41,695 bases of DNA from Vibrio scophthalmi LMG 19158 (GTDB lineage: Bacteria; Pseudomonadota; Gammaproteobacteria; Enterobacterales; Vibrionaceae): contig NZ_AFWE01000079.1 in the NCBI RefSeq assembly GCF_000222585.1, positions 1 through 41,695 on the forward strand, written 5' to 3'. The notes beneath the pieces were generated by a model. That model was not told where the DNA came from, did no database searches, and worked only from the letters and a program-made list of their open reading frames with translations. The stretch's first letter is position 1. Each line of letters opens with the position of its first letter. This document shows positions 25,971 to 34,026 of this stretch, piece after piece. The translations under genes were made by a program, and so were the position numbers.

Positions 25971-26068
25971 TTGCAGTTGATGCTAGGCGGCAATTAAACG
26001 AAAGCCCTGAGCATAGTGAGCTATGTGATGGGATGAGTGAAAATTGGCAACAACGCAGCAGCAATAAA
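25971..26068. repeat. Degenerate ERIC-like (IRU) repeat
   Basis: The block AGGCGGCAATTAAACGAA, then CCCTGAGCATAG, TGAG, CTATGTGATGGG, ATGAGTGA and GGCAACAACGCAGCAGC follows the order and spacing of the enterobacterial ERIC core (GGCGGCATTTTAACGAA, CCCC-AGGAGC-TTAC and its mirror, GGGGTGAGTGA, AGCAGCCAACGC). The centre is palindromic (CATAG-TGAG-CTATG). ERIC-type elements are known in Vibrio. This copy is diverged and lies between uvrD and the 3' end of csrB. Confidence 0.6.
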
Positions 26069-26083
26069 TAGGCAGGTAAAAAA

Positions 26084-26498
26084 GAAAAACCCCGAGGGGC
26101 TAGGCCCTTCGGGGTTATGGTCTTACTCGCAGCAATCCGGCTACTAAAAGTGCTCCATGCATCAAATCCATGATAGTGTGCTGTAGTCCTTCAGCGTATT
26201 CCTTTCGTCGCCATCCTAGCGGTGTCCTTGACCTTATCCTGGTCTACTAATCATCCTGATTAGCTCTCATCACTTGATCCCTGAGCGGTGTCCATGACAT
26301 CTTCCTGATGTTCAGTCCTTGCCTCGTCCAGAGGTGTCCATTTCCCATCCTTAGTAGCAACCATCCTAGTTACTATTGCGTCCGTTCAATGTCCAATTTG
26401 CTATCCGTGCCGATTATTCATCCTAAATAACCGAATCTTCTTCCTGAAGATGACCTAATCCGTGGTCTTTTCCTGTTCCGTGTCAGAATCCTTCCGAC
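26084..26498 (-). ncRNA. csrB: CsrB-type regulatory RNA, antagonist of CsrA
   Basis: Read on the minus strand, this roughly 415-nt region has about 28 GGA triplets, 14 of them AGGA, many in hairpin loops such as GTCGG-AAGGAT-TCTGAC at the 5' end and GGTTATTT-AGGAT-GAATAAT inside. That is the hallmark of CsrB/RsmY-type RNAs, which sequester many CsrA dimers and so relieve repression of target mRNAs. A TAATAT -10 at 26506-26511 and TTGTTC -35 at 26528-26533 (16-nt spacing) put the start near 26498. The 3' end is a strong terminator (26085-26116) with T5. Vibrios usually have several Csr RNAs; which copy this is cannot be told. No open reading frame of note overlaps it. Confidence 0.9.
26085..26116 (-). 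terminator. Intrinsic terminator of csrB
   Basis: On the minus strand AACCCCGAAGGG pairs with CCCCTCGGGGTT over 12 bp with one G-T pair, followed by TTTTTCTTTTTT. Confidence 0.93.
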
Positions 26499-26505
26499 AG
26501 GGTTT

Positions 26506-26533
26506 ATATTACGTCTTTCTCGATTTAGAACAA
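26506..26533 (-). promoter_or_regulatory. csrB core promoter
   Basis: TTGTTC (26533 to 26528) and TAATAT (26511 to 26506) on the minus strand are 16 nt apart and lie 7-8 nt before the expected start of the GGA-rich RNA. Confidence 0.6.
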
Positions 26534-26658
26534 TTGATGTAATCGATTTCTTTCTATGTGTAAATGGATTAAAAATAGAGCAAGCTATTTGTTATCAATG
26601 GTTTACCATTTGTTTTTGGCTTTTTATCTCTACAGGTATATGCAATCTCCCAAGCTTG

Positions 26659-26678
26659 TTGTGAGAGATCTCTTACAA
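26659..26678. promoter_or_regulatory. VarA/UvrY (GacA-type) upstream activating box of csrB
   Basis: A 20-bp near-perfect palindrome (18 of 20 symmetric) built on TGTGAGAGATCTCTTACA matches the GacA/UvrY consensus TGTAAG-N6-CTTACA with one change. It is centred about 170 bp upstream of the csrB start, where such boxes sit in gamma-proteobacteria, linking csrB to the VarS/VarA two-component system. Confidence 0.75.
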
Positions 26679-26711
26679 GGCTAGGGGGCGATCGATGATC
26701 TGGCAGTAACG

Positions 26712-27365
26712 TCACATAATCAACAGTGATGAAATGGTGTTCCATAATATCGTTACACCAATCAAACTGAACATCATGCCGCAGATACCATCAATGTATT
26801 TGCTCAACTGATGAAGCTTTTTCTGTAAACGCTGACTGGTCAATAGCCACGCCAATAAAGAGAACCACAATAAAGATAAACTCCAAAGGATTAACAGTGC
26901 CGCTCCTTTTCCACCAAGCGACATGGTGGCGGGAACAAGGCTCGACATTAAACTGACAAAAAACACTAATGCTTTGGGATTGAGGATGTTCGTCATGAAG
27001 CCACGTGAAAAGGCCTGACGTTTATTACTGAGTAAATATTGCGATTTATTTTTTACCCCTGATGCGTCACTTGATTGAAAAGCACCGCGTAAAGCGCCTA
27101 CGCCTAAATAAAGTAAGTAACTGCCACCCAATAATTGTAATGCGGCAAATAGTGCGGGATGTTGCTGTACTAAATAACTTACGCCAGTCAGGCTGAAAAT
27201 CGAATGCAGTAAAATACCGCAAGATAAGCCTAAGGCAATGAATAACCCAGTTTGGCGTCCGTAACGCGAAGCGTTTTGTACCACTAAAGCGAAATCAGGG
27301 CCGGGGCTCATAAGGGCAACCCAGTGCACGGCTGCAAGGGTGGCAAGAATAGTCAGTTCATTCAT
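26712..27365 (-). CDS. LysE/RhtB-family amino acid exporter
   Basis: This 217-residue inner-membrane protein has six membrane segments and the family start VHWVALMSPGPDFALVVQNASRYGRQTGLFIALG (residues 14-47), with the conserved SPGPDF and the downstream NPKALVFFVSL (near 129-139). Such proteins export amino acids or their derivatives (homoserine, threonine, lysine, arginine). It follows an AraC-family gene on the same strand by 71 bp, and that regulator is the likely controller. The substrate cannot be assigned. Its 3' end lies 34 bp from the VarA box of csrB. Confidence 0.92.
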   Translation of the reverse strand: MNELTILATLAAVHWVALMSPGPDFALVVQNASRYGRQTGLFIALGLSCGILLHSIFSLTGVSYLVQQHPALFAALQLLGGSYLLYLGVGALRGAFQSSDASGVKNKSQYLLSNKRQAFSRGFMTNILNPKALVFFVSLMSSLVPATMSLGGKGAALLILWSLSLLWFSLLAWLLTSQRLQKKLHQLSKYIDGICGMMFSLIGVTILWNTISSLLIM

Positions 27366-27436
27366 AACAAGATTCTAGATAACGATAATGACCCTGATTA
27401 TCCTCATTTGATGAGATGTCGGCTTGTAAATTTTGA

Positions 27437-28234
27437 TCACTCACTGATTTGTGTTGGTGGAACACCGAAGTTGCTTTTGAAGGCTTTGCTGAAATGGGCT
27501 TGATCATAGAAGCCGACATGGTGGGCAACATAGGTGGCATTGTGCCCTTGTTGCAGTAATTTCATTGCTTGCTCTAAGCGCAGTCGACTGAGCCAAGCAT
27601 AAGGTGTGATGCCCATTTTTTGTTTGAAATGACGTTGAAACTGGGTCGGAGTGAGATGGCACATATTGGCCAACTGCTCTAAACGGATAGGTTCATCGAG
27701 GTGGGCCAGGATAAACTCCTTGAGGGTGACGATAGATTGGCGACCTAACGGCGAGGCTTTTTCGGGTTGTCCATAGCCAAACTGAGTGAACAGTTGCTCT
27801 AGCCCCTCTAGTGGCAAGCAATCTTTCGCCAGTTGGCATTGGTCACTATCGCCGAGCAGTAAATGCAATTGATAGAGTTGCTGAAAGATGTCTGGATTGG
27901 CAATGATGCTCTGACGAAAACTTAATATCTGCTCTGGCTGGGTATATTCAGCAAGCTGAGTTAGCCAGTTTGGATCAATCGCAAAGACTTTGGTTTGATA
28001 GCCACGCTCTAGTACCGAATTACCATCATGCAGTTCGTCAGGTGCCATAATCACCACATGCCCTTGTCCAACATGGTGATTTTGTCCTTGATGATGGAAA
28101 CGTTGTTCACCTTGGGTTATCAGGCCAATGTGAAAATCGAGATGATAATGACGTTGGAAAACAAACTGCCGATAACGCGCATCAATCAAATTGATCGATT
28201 CACTCACGGTGTTGCTGTATTTGACGCGATCCAT
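27437..28234 (-). CDS. AraC-family transcriptional regulator
   Basis: This 265-residue protein has an N-terminal cupin-like sensing domain (HYHLDFHIGLITQGEQRFHHQGQNHHVGQGHVVIMAPDELHDG, about 27-70) and a C-terminal double helix-turn-helix (LANMCHLTPTQFQRHFKQKMGITPYAWLSRLRLEQAMKLL and VGFYDQAHFSKAFKSNFGVPP, about 183-262). The ATG at 28234 is chosen; the frame continues upstream, but only through a terminator stem, and no ribosome binding site is visible because the T-run lies 2 nt before the ATG. This arrangement allows leaderless or weak translation. It likely controls the LysE exporter 71 bp downstream. Confidence 0.9.
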   Translation of the reverse strand: MDRVKYSNTVSESINLIDARYRQFVFQRHYHLDFHIGLITQGEQRFHHQGQNHHVGQGHVVIMAPDELHDGNSVLERGYQTKVFAIDPNWLTQLAEYTQPEQILSFRQSIIANPDIFQQLYQLHLLLGDSDQCQLAKDCLPLEGLEQLFTQFGYGQPEKASPLGRQSIVTLKEFILAHLDEPIRLEQLANMCHLTPTQFQRHFKQKMGITPYAWLSRLRLEQAMKLLQQGHNATYVAHHVGFYDQAHFSKAFKSNFGVPPTQISE

Positions 28235-28236
28235 AG

Positions 28237-28268
28237 AAAAAAAGCTTGGTGAAAGTTTCACCAAGCTT
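28237..28268 (-). terminator. Terminator after rarD, abutting the araC-type start codon
   Basis: On the minus strand AAGCTTGGTG pairs with CACCAAGCTT (extendable to 13 bp by AAA/TTT closing the loop), followed by seven T. It ends rarD transcription, yet the regulator's ATG lies just 2-3 nt further on. Confidence 0.9.
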
Positions 28269-28300
28269 ATCGAGCTTATTTTGGATTGTCTTGTATAAAA

Positions 28301-29215
28301 TTAACGTTGCAGCGCTTTTTTATTTCGGCGGTTATTACGTAAACCATCAAAACTAAACACCAACAAGGCGCCCCAAATAAAGACAAAAGTGAGCGCTTTG
28401 TCGACGCTAAAGGCTTCACCGTAGACCAATACCGCAAGCAAAAACATTAAGCTTGGGCCGATATATTGGAAAAAGCCGAGGGTGGATAGTTTTAAGCGTG
28501 TCGCCGCACCAGTAAAGCACAGTAGTGGTAGTGTCGTTATTATGCCTGCAGAAACCAATAATAGATTCAGAGTCATTGGATTAAGGCTAAAGTCTGAGGT
28601 GGCAGAGTCCGCAATCCACAATAGATAAATGGCCGCTGCAGGCAATAACACTAAGGTCTCAACAAACAACCCAGTTTGCGCACTAACACTGACTTTTTTA
28701 CGCAGTAAGCCATAGAAGCCGAAGGAGCATGCCAGTCCAATTGCGACGATAGGCAGAGAGCCAAAAGCCATGAGTTGCACCAGAACGCCACCAGTGGCGA
28801 GTGCCACCGCGAGCCATTGCAACTTCCTTAAACGTTCGCCCAAAAATAGCATGCCGAGTAAGACATTCACTAATGGGTTAATGAAGTAACCTAAACTGGC
28901 ATCCAGCATATGATTACTGTTGACCGCCCAGATGAAAATCAGCCAATTCGACCCAATTAAGATTGAAGAAGTTAGTAGATAGGCCATCTTACGTTTATCG
29001 ACCATCACATCACGGACGCTGTGCCAGTGACGGCCAAAATGGAGCAGGGCAGCAAGTAAGAAAAAAGACCACACCACACGGTGGCTTAAGATTTCTAGCG
29101 GGGCAACAGCGCTGAGTGATTTAAAGTAAATCGGTGCGATACCCCACATGGTGTAAGCGCCGAGAGCAAGCAGCACACCTTGGCGCGACCGTTGTTGCAG
29201 TTCTTCTTCAGTCAT
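28301..29215 (-). CDS. rarD: EamA-family transporter RarD
   Basis: This 304-residue inner-membrane protein has ten membrane segments in two EamA repeats. The N-terminus RQGVLLALGAYTMWGIAPIYFKSL and the motifs SHRVVWSFFLL and LGYFINPLVNVLLGMLFLGERL are specific to RarD, named for a role in chloramphenicol sensitivity; its real substrate is unknown. Length fits (about 296-304). It is divergent from recQ across 146 bp, as in other vibrios, and ends at a terminator that touches the next gene. Confidence 0.93.
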   Translation of the reverse strand: MTEEELQQRSRQGVLLALGAYTMWGIAPIYFKSLSAVAPLEILSHRVVWSFFLLAALLHFGRHWHSVRDVMVDKRKMAYLLTSSILIGSNWLIFIWAVNSNHMLDASLGYFINPLVNVLLGMLFLGERLRKLQWLAVALATGGVLVQLMAFGSLPIVAIGLACSFGFYGLLRKKVSVSAQTGLFVETLVLLPAAAIYLLWIADSATSDFSLNPMTLNLLLVSAGIITTLPLLCFTGAATRLKLSTLGFFQYIGPSLMFLLAVLVYGEAFSVDKALTFVFIWGALLVFSFDGLRNNRRNKKALQR

Positions 29216-29361
29216 ACAAGATCACTAACTGTTTTAAAAAGGAGGGGAATTGGTCAGTATAAAAGCGGCCTGATAAAACGCCTAACAATTTGCAGTTTTA
29301 TTCACCAGCGTTCCCCACTACAATGTGCCACTTACCTCACACTGAGTAACAGAGATACTAG

Positions 29362-31200
29362 ATGACCTCGACACTTTTAGCCCAACCTGACGATGAGATA
29401 ACTGTCACCGCACAAAGCGTGCTGGAACAGGTGTTTGGTTATCAACAATTCCGTTCAGGACAAGAGCAAGTGATTGAGGCGGCAATTCAAGGTAAAGATA
29501 GCCTTGTGATCATGCCGACAGGCGGTGGTAAGTCACTGTGTTATCAAGTGCCAGCCTTGGTGCGAGAGGGCTTAACCTTGGTGATATCACCATTGATCTC
29601 TTTGATGAAAGACCAGGTTGATCAGTTAAAAGCGGATGGGGTTGCGGCAGAATGTATTAACTCGAGCATGCCGCGCGAAGAGCTGATTTCAGTCTACAAC
29701 CGCATGAACTCTGGTGCTCTCAAGTTAGTCTATGTGTCACCAGAACGTGTACTGATGCGTGATTTCATTGAACGTTTACAAGGCGTGTCGCTGAGCATGA
29801 TTGCGGTCGATGAAGCGCATTGTATTTCGCAGTGGGGCCATGATTTTCGCCCAGAATACGCTTCATTAGGTCAACTCAAACACTATTTTCCACATGTGCC
29901 GTTTATGGCTTTGACGGCCACGGCCGATGATGCCACACGTAACGATATTGTGAGTCGCTTACAGTTGGTTGAGCCGCTTAATTACCTCGGCAGTTTTGAC
30001 CGACCAAATATCCGCTACACCTTGTTGGAAAAGCATAAGCCGGTTTCGCAAATCATCCGTTATCTTGAAACCCAGAAAGGGCATTGCGGCATTATCTATT
30101 GCGGTAGCCGTAAAAAAGTCGAAATGGTGACGGAGAAACTGTGTAACAACCATATTCGTGCCGCCAGTTATCATGCTGGTATGGATGCCGATGAGCGCGC
30201 TTATGTGCAAGAAGCTTTTCAGCGTGATGACATTCAAATCGTGGTCGCCACTGTGGCTTTTGGTATGGGCATTAATAAGCCCAACGTACGCTTTGTCGCG
30301 CATTTTGATATTCCACGTAATATAGAATCGTACTACCAAGAAACAGGCCGAGCAGGGCGCGATGGCCTGCCTGCCGAAGCGGTGATGCTTTACGACCCGG
30401 CTGATATCAGTTGGCTACGCCGCATGTTGGATGAAAAAGATGAAGGGCCACAAAAGCAGGTTGAAGCGCATAAGCTCAATGCCATGAGCGCCTTTGCGGA
30501 AGCGCAAACCTGCCGTCGCCAAGTGCTGCTCAATTATTTTGGCGAATATCGTGATAAGCCATGTGGTAACTGCGATATTTGTTTAGATCCACCAAAACAT
30601 TTTGATGCCACTCAGGAAGCGCAAAAAGCATTGTCGTGCGTGTATCGCGTGAACCAAAGTTTCGGCATTGGCTATGTGGTTGAAGTGCTGCGTGGGATGC
30701 AAAATATCCGTATTCGCGAACAAGGGCACGATAAACTCTCGACCTATGGTCTTGGCCGCGACCATAGCCACGATTATTGGGTAAGTGTTTTCCGTCAGTT
30801 AATTCATAAAGGCTTGTTATTCCAAAATATCACCCGTAACTCAACCTTGCAGCTGACCGAAGAAGCACGGCCGTTGTTGCGTGGTGAGATGACGCTTGAG
30901 TTGGCGGTGCCGCGTTTAGATACCGCAGCCCGCGCAGCGAAGTCAGACAAATTGACCAGCAAGAATTACGATAAGAAGCTGTTCGCTAAATTACGCAAAC
31001 TACGTAAATCGATTGCTGATGAAGATGGTTTACCACCTTATGTTGTTTTCAGCGATGCCACCTTAATTGATATGGCGGAGATCTTGCCAACTTCTTATGG
31101 AGAGATGTTGGCAGTAAATGGCGTGGGTCAACGTAAGTTAGAGAAATACGCGGATCCATTCCTCGATTTAATACAGGAACACATTACTCAGCATGGTTAA
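29362..31200 (+). CDS. recQ: ATP-dependent DNA helicase RecQ
   Basis: This 612-residue SF2 3'-5' helicase acts in recombination and fork repair. Seen are motif 0 FGYQQFRSGQEQVI (25-38), Walker A TGGGKS (53-58), the DEAH box D150-EAH (150-153), and the aromatic-rich loop CISQWGHDFR. The RecQ-Ct zinc site CRRQ-N16-CGNCDIC lies near 380-405, with a winged-helix and a C-terminal HRDC domain (KLRKLRKSIADEDGLPPYVVFSD, about 535-605). Length fits E. coli RecQ (609). Its last codons overlap the next small gene by 8 nt. Confidence 0.96.
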   Translation: MTSTLLAQPDDEITVTAQSVLEQVFGYQQFRSGQEQVIEAAIQGKDSLVIMPTGGGKSLCYQVPALVREGLTLVISPLISLMKDQVDQLKADGVAAECINSSMPREELISVYNRMNSGALKLVYVSPERVLMRDFIERLQGVSLSMIAVDEAHCISQWGHDFRPEYASLGQLKHYFPHVPFMALTATADDATRNDIVSRLQLVEPLNYLGSFDRPNIRYTLLEKHKPVSQIIRYLETQKGHCGIIYCGSRKKVEMVTEKLCNNHIRAASYHAGMDADERAYVQEAFQRDDIQIVVATVAFGMGINKPNVRFVAHFDIPRNIESYYQETGRAGRDGLPAEAVMLYDPADISWLRRMLDEKDEGPQKQVEAHKLNAMSAFAEAQTCRRQVLLNYFGEYRDKPCGNCDICLDPPKHFDATQEAQKALSCVYRVNQSFGIGYVVEVLRGMQNIRIREQGHDKLSTYGLGRDHSHDYWVSVFRQLIHKGLLFQNITRNSTLQLTEEARPLLRGEMTLELAVPRLDTAARAAKSDKLTSKNYDKKLFAKLRKLRKSIADEDGLPPYVVFSDATLIDMAEILPTSYGEMLAVNGVGQRKLEKYADPFLDLIQEHITQHG

Positions 31201-31528
31201 TAAAATGGAATTTGGTTTGATCGAGTATCAAGCGGAGCAGGGAAGAATCGTACTGAATGCACCGGGGTTTGATTTTGACTCCTTCCCACACCTAGGCGAA
31301 AGGCTGCTCGCCGCGTTGCCTGCCCGCGTGATTGAAAAGCAGTGTGATGCGGATATTCATTCTTGGTTGATTGATTTTGAAGATTGCCAAATGTTTCTTA
31401 AAGCGGAGCACTACAGTGAAAGTGTTTGGTTTGAAAGTCTCTCGGGAAGCAACAGCCAAGCAGAATTGGCTTACTTAGCAAGCTTATTCCAACAAGGTTT
31501 CAGTTTGCCTGACTCATCGCCATTTTAG
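31193..31528 (+). CDS. Small conserved protein (DUF3630-like), unknown function
   Basis: This 111-residue acidic protein has no signal peptide or membrane segment. It resembles the DUF3630 family, a short protein encoded just after recQ in vibrios; that family link is from memory of the pattern and is moderately sure. Two starts are possible: ATG 31193, which overlaps recQ by 8 nt, or ATG 31205 (MEFGLIEY). No strong ribosome binding site precedes either, so translational coupling to recQ is plausible. A promoter for yhhQ starts soon after its stop. Confidence 0.75.
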   Translation: MVNKMEFGLIEYQAEQGRIVLNAPGFDFDSFPHLGERLLAALPARVIEKQCDADIHSWLIDFEDCQMFLKAEHYSESVWFESLSGSNSQAELAYLASLFQQGFSLPDSSPF

Positions 31529-31544
31529 CGATAGAAAATCCATC

Positions 31545-31572
31545 TTGCAGACAAAAATGGTTAATGTATAAT
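31545..31572 (+). promoter_or_regulatory. Promoter upstream of yhhQ
   Basis: TTGCAG (31545-31550) and a consensus TATAAT (31567-31572) are 16 nt apart. Initiation near 31579 would give a leader of about 160 nt that contains the preQ1 element. Confidence 0.7.
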
Positions 31573-31696
31573 CGCCCGCCTCTTGTTGTTTGGTGTTATA
31601 GCTCTAAACAATAAGAACGAATAACCATTTATTTTTTAAACATTGTTGGTAAGTATTCGCTTGGTTACTCACGTTGAGATAACTCGGTGGATTCGA

Positions 31697-31732
31697 TTTG
31701 GGTTCCCTCACCCCCAAACCAAACTAAAAAGG
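31697..31732 (+). promoter_or_regulatory. Probable preQ1-I riboswitch controlling yhhQ
   Basis: The stem TTTGGG (31697-31702) pairs with CCCAAA (31713-31718) around a loop TTCCCTCACC, followed by an A-rich tail CCAAACTAAAAAGG. This follows the preQ1-I layout: a short hairpin with GGTTC and CACC in the loop and an AACTAA tail that folds back to make the pseudoknot. The tail carries the AAGG ribosome binding site 6 nt before the yhhQ ATG, so ligand binding would block translation. The gene downstream is a queuosine-precursor transporter, exactly the expected target. Confidence 0.7.
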
Positions 31733-31738
31733 TATCGC

Positions 31739-32419
31739 ATGAGTAACTTTACGTCTGCGCAACAGCGCAACGCCCTTCTATATTTAGCTTTATTCCACCT
31801 GATTATTATTGCCTCAAGCAATTACTTGGTTCAGTTGCCGTTTACCATTTTGGGTTTCCACACCACGTGGGGCGCTTTCACTTTTCCTTTTATTTTCTTA
31901 GCAACTGATTTAACCGTTCGTATTTTTGGTGCACAAATGGCACGTAAGATCATCTTTTTGGTGATGTTACCGGCGCTAGTTGTCTCGTATTTACTGTCGG
32001 TGGTTTTCTTTGAAGGCCAGTATCAAGGCTTTAGTCATCTAGGCGAGTTCAATGTGTTTGTTGCTCGTATTGCGGCAGCAAGTTTTATGGCTTACTTACT
32101 TGGCCAAGTTTTGGATGTACAAGTCTTTAATCGGTTACGCCAAATGAAACAGTGGTGGATTGCTCCAACCTGTTCTACCTTGTTTGGTAATGCGATCGAT
32201 ACTTTGGCTTTCTTCTCAGTTGCATTCTATCAAAGCCCTGATCCTTTTATGGCTGAGCATTGGATGGAAATTGCCTTAGTCGATTACAGCTTTAAGCTAG
32301 TGATAAGTCTTGGTCTGTTTGTGCCAATGTATGGTGTGCTGCTTAATTATCTAGTGAAAAAACTTACCTCCGTTAATCCCGAATTTCGATTGATGGGGTC
32401 GGCAGAAAAAGTTTCTTAG
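31739..32419 (+). CDS. yhhQ: Queuosine precursor transporter
   Basis: This 226-residue inner-membrane protein of the COG1738/ECF-type vitamin transporter family imports preQ0 and preQ1 for tRNA queuosine modification. Six membrane segments are seen; conserved blocks are IIASSNYLVQLPF, FPFIFLATDLTVRIFG near 52-67, and the later helix FGNAIDTLAFFSVAFY near 156-171. The longer frame back to 31643 would run through the riboswitch; the ATG at 31739 (MSNFTSAQQRNALLYLALFH) gives the E. coli length (221) and sits behind AAGG. Confidence 0.93.
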   Translation: MSNFTSAQQRNALLYLALFHLIIIASSNYLVQLPFTILGFHTTWGAFTFPFIFLATDLTVRIFGAQMARKIIFLVMLPALVVSYLLSVVFFEGQYQGFSHLGEFNVFVARIAAASFMAYLLGQVLDVQVFNRLRQMKQWWIAPTCSTLFGNAIDTLAFFSVAFYQSPDPFMAEHWMEIALVDYSFKLVISLGLFVPMYGVLLNYLVKKLTSVNPEFRLMGSAEKVS

Positions 32420-32440
32420 GTAATGCGATACCAATGAAAA

Positions 32441-32472
32441 TAAAAAAGCCCGCATTGTTTTGCGGGCTTTTT
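32441..32472. terminator. Bidirectional terminator between yhhQ and gppA
   Basis: AAAGCCCGCA (32445-32454) and TGCGGGCTTT (32461-32470) form a 10-bp stem with T-runs on both strands, serving the convergent genes. Confidence 0.92.
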
Positions 32473-32529
32473 GCATCTGTGGACTTTATTGGCTATAGCT
32501 TTTAGCGGTTATGGTGGTTCGTGATGAAC

Positions 32530-34020
32530 CTAACGACTGATAATGCTAAGTGGCCAGCCAATATCACTTTGACGGTTTGCTTCAATCTCTAACTCGCTCG
32601 CGGTGAGCGGATTGTTAGCTAGCCATTGTGCATCGACAAATAGAGAGAGCTTATCGCCTTCCGATTGCAACGTGACTTGCGGCTCTAGCTCTTGTTGGCG
32701 GCGGTGGGTTAGCAGAACCGATAAACGTAATAGTCGTAGAATTCGTTTAGCACTAGCACTTGAGATCGCGTGCTGCTCAGGCAAGGAATTTAATTGTTCT
32801 CGGTAACGGCGAACCAACTCTGCGAGCAGATGTTTTTGCGCACGAGTGTAGCCTGGCAAATCTAAATTTTTCAGTAAATACGCGGCGTGTTCGCCACCTT
32901 TCTTAAAATCGATCGCTAAACCGATTTCATGCAGTTTTGCTGCCGTATCGAGCATGGCATTGGCTTGGGGTTCGACCAACCACTGCGTTTCGCACTGATT
33001 AAGTAAACGTTCGGCAAGACAGGCAACTTGTTGACCGTATTGTTGATCAATTTGGTAACGACTTTGCACGCTGGCAATAGTGCGCACACGAATGTCATTT
33101 TGTTTTAACTCATCGACCATTTCATAGACCAAGCCTTCGCGCAGTGCGCCGCCAGCCAAAGTCATCGATTCGATGTCGAGTAGTTCAAAAATCGCAATCA
33201 AAATAGAAAGGCCGCTTGGAAAGACCAAAGCGCGTTCGAGGGTCAGCCCCTCGATATCGAGCTCTTCTAAATGATCGGCAAGCATGGCTTGTTTTTGCAG
33301 GCGCTTTAGTTTGGCGTGAGTGATTACCTCATCCATTCCTTGCGCCAGCATGATCTCTTGTAACGCTTGCACAGTGCCAGAAGCACCCACACAAACGTCC
33401 CAACCAAGTTCAGTGTATTGCTGTAAAATAGGGTCTAAGGTTGCTTTTGCTGCATCAATTGCTTGATCGAAGTTACGGGTAGTGAGTTGACGATCTTTAA
33501 AGTGACGCTCTAGCCAAGTCACACAACCCATTTTTAGGCTGGTTAATGCTTTGGCTTCAAACCCCTCACCAATGATCAGTTCAGTACTCGCACCGCCGAT
33601 ATCCACCACTAAACGGCGGCCACTGCCACCGGATGTATGGGCGACACCTTTATAAATGGTAGCCGCTTCTTCTTCGCCACAAATGACGTCTATTTTATAG
33701 CCAAGAATCTGGTTGGCTTTCGCTAAGAAAACATCCACATTGGTTGCGGTGCGCAGTGTTGCGGTACCAACAATACGAATGTTTTCTTGTGGGATGTCTT
33801 GCAGTCGCTCTGCAAATAAACTCAAGCAGTCCCAACCTCTTTGCATGGCTTCTTGGCTTAACGTATTACTGTCGTTTAACCCTGCAGCAAGGCGAACCTT
33901 GCGCTTAATCTTAGCCATGGTCTGAACGCTGCCATCAATATGACGCACAACGAGCATATGAAAACTGTTCGACCCGAGGTCGATAGCGGCGTAAAGCGGC
34001 GATGGAACAACTTGGCTCAT
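32530..34020 (-). CDS. gppA: Guanosine-5'-triphosphate,3'-diphosphate pyrophosphatase (Ppx/GppA family)
   Basis: This 496-residue cytosolic enzyme converts pppGpp to ppGpp in the stringent response and may also act on polyphosphate. The actin-like ATPase fold shows its phosphate-binding start [15 protein letters not shown] (11-25), the catalytic [15 protein letters not shown] region near 116-131, the second phosphate motif [18 protein letters not shown] near 140-157, and the C-terminal HD-like helical domain [10 protein letters not shown] near 365. Length fits E. coli GppA (494), and the position just after rhlB (6-nt gap) is the classic rhlB-gppA order, which argues for GppA over Ppx. Confidence 0.94.
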   Translation of the reverse strand: MSQVVPSPLYAAIDLGSNSFHMLVVRHIDGSVQTMAKIKRKVRLAAGLNDSNTLSQEAMQRGWDCLSLFAERLQDIPQENIRIVGTATLRTATNVDVFLAKANQILGYKIDVICGEEEAATIYKGVAHTSGGSGRRLVVDIGGASTELIIGEGFEAKALTSLKMGCVTWLERHFKDRQLTTRNFDQAIDAAKATLDPILQQYTELGWDVCVGASGTVQALQEIMLAQGMDEVITHAKLKRLQKQAMLADHLEELDIEGLTLERALVFPSGLSILIAIFELLDIESMTLAGGALREGLVYEMVDELKQNDIRVRTIASVQSRYQIDQQYGQQVACLAERLLNQCETQWLVEPQANAMLDTAAKLHEIGLAIDFKKGGEHAAYLLKNLDLPGYTRAQKHLLAELVRRYREQLNSLPEQHAISSASAKRILRLLRLSVLLTHRRQQELEPQVTLQSEGDKLSLFVDAQWLANNPLTASELEIEANRQSDIGWPLSIISR

Positions 34021-34026
34021 AGCGAC

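Noticed and set aside
26084-26498. Repeated short motifs read as a CRISPR array
   Set aside because: The units are GGA-loop hairpins of uneven spacing with no constant repeat or spacer lengths; CsrB explains them.
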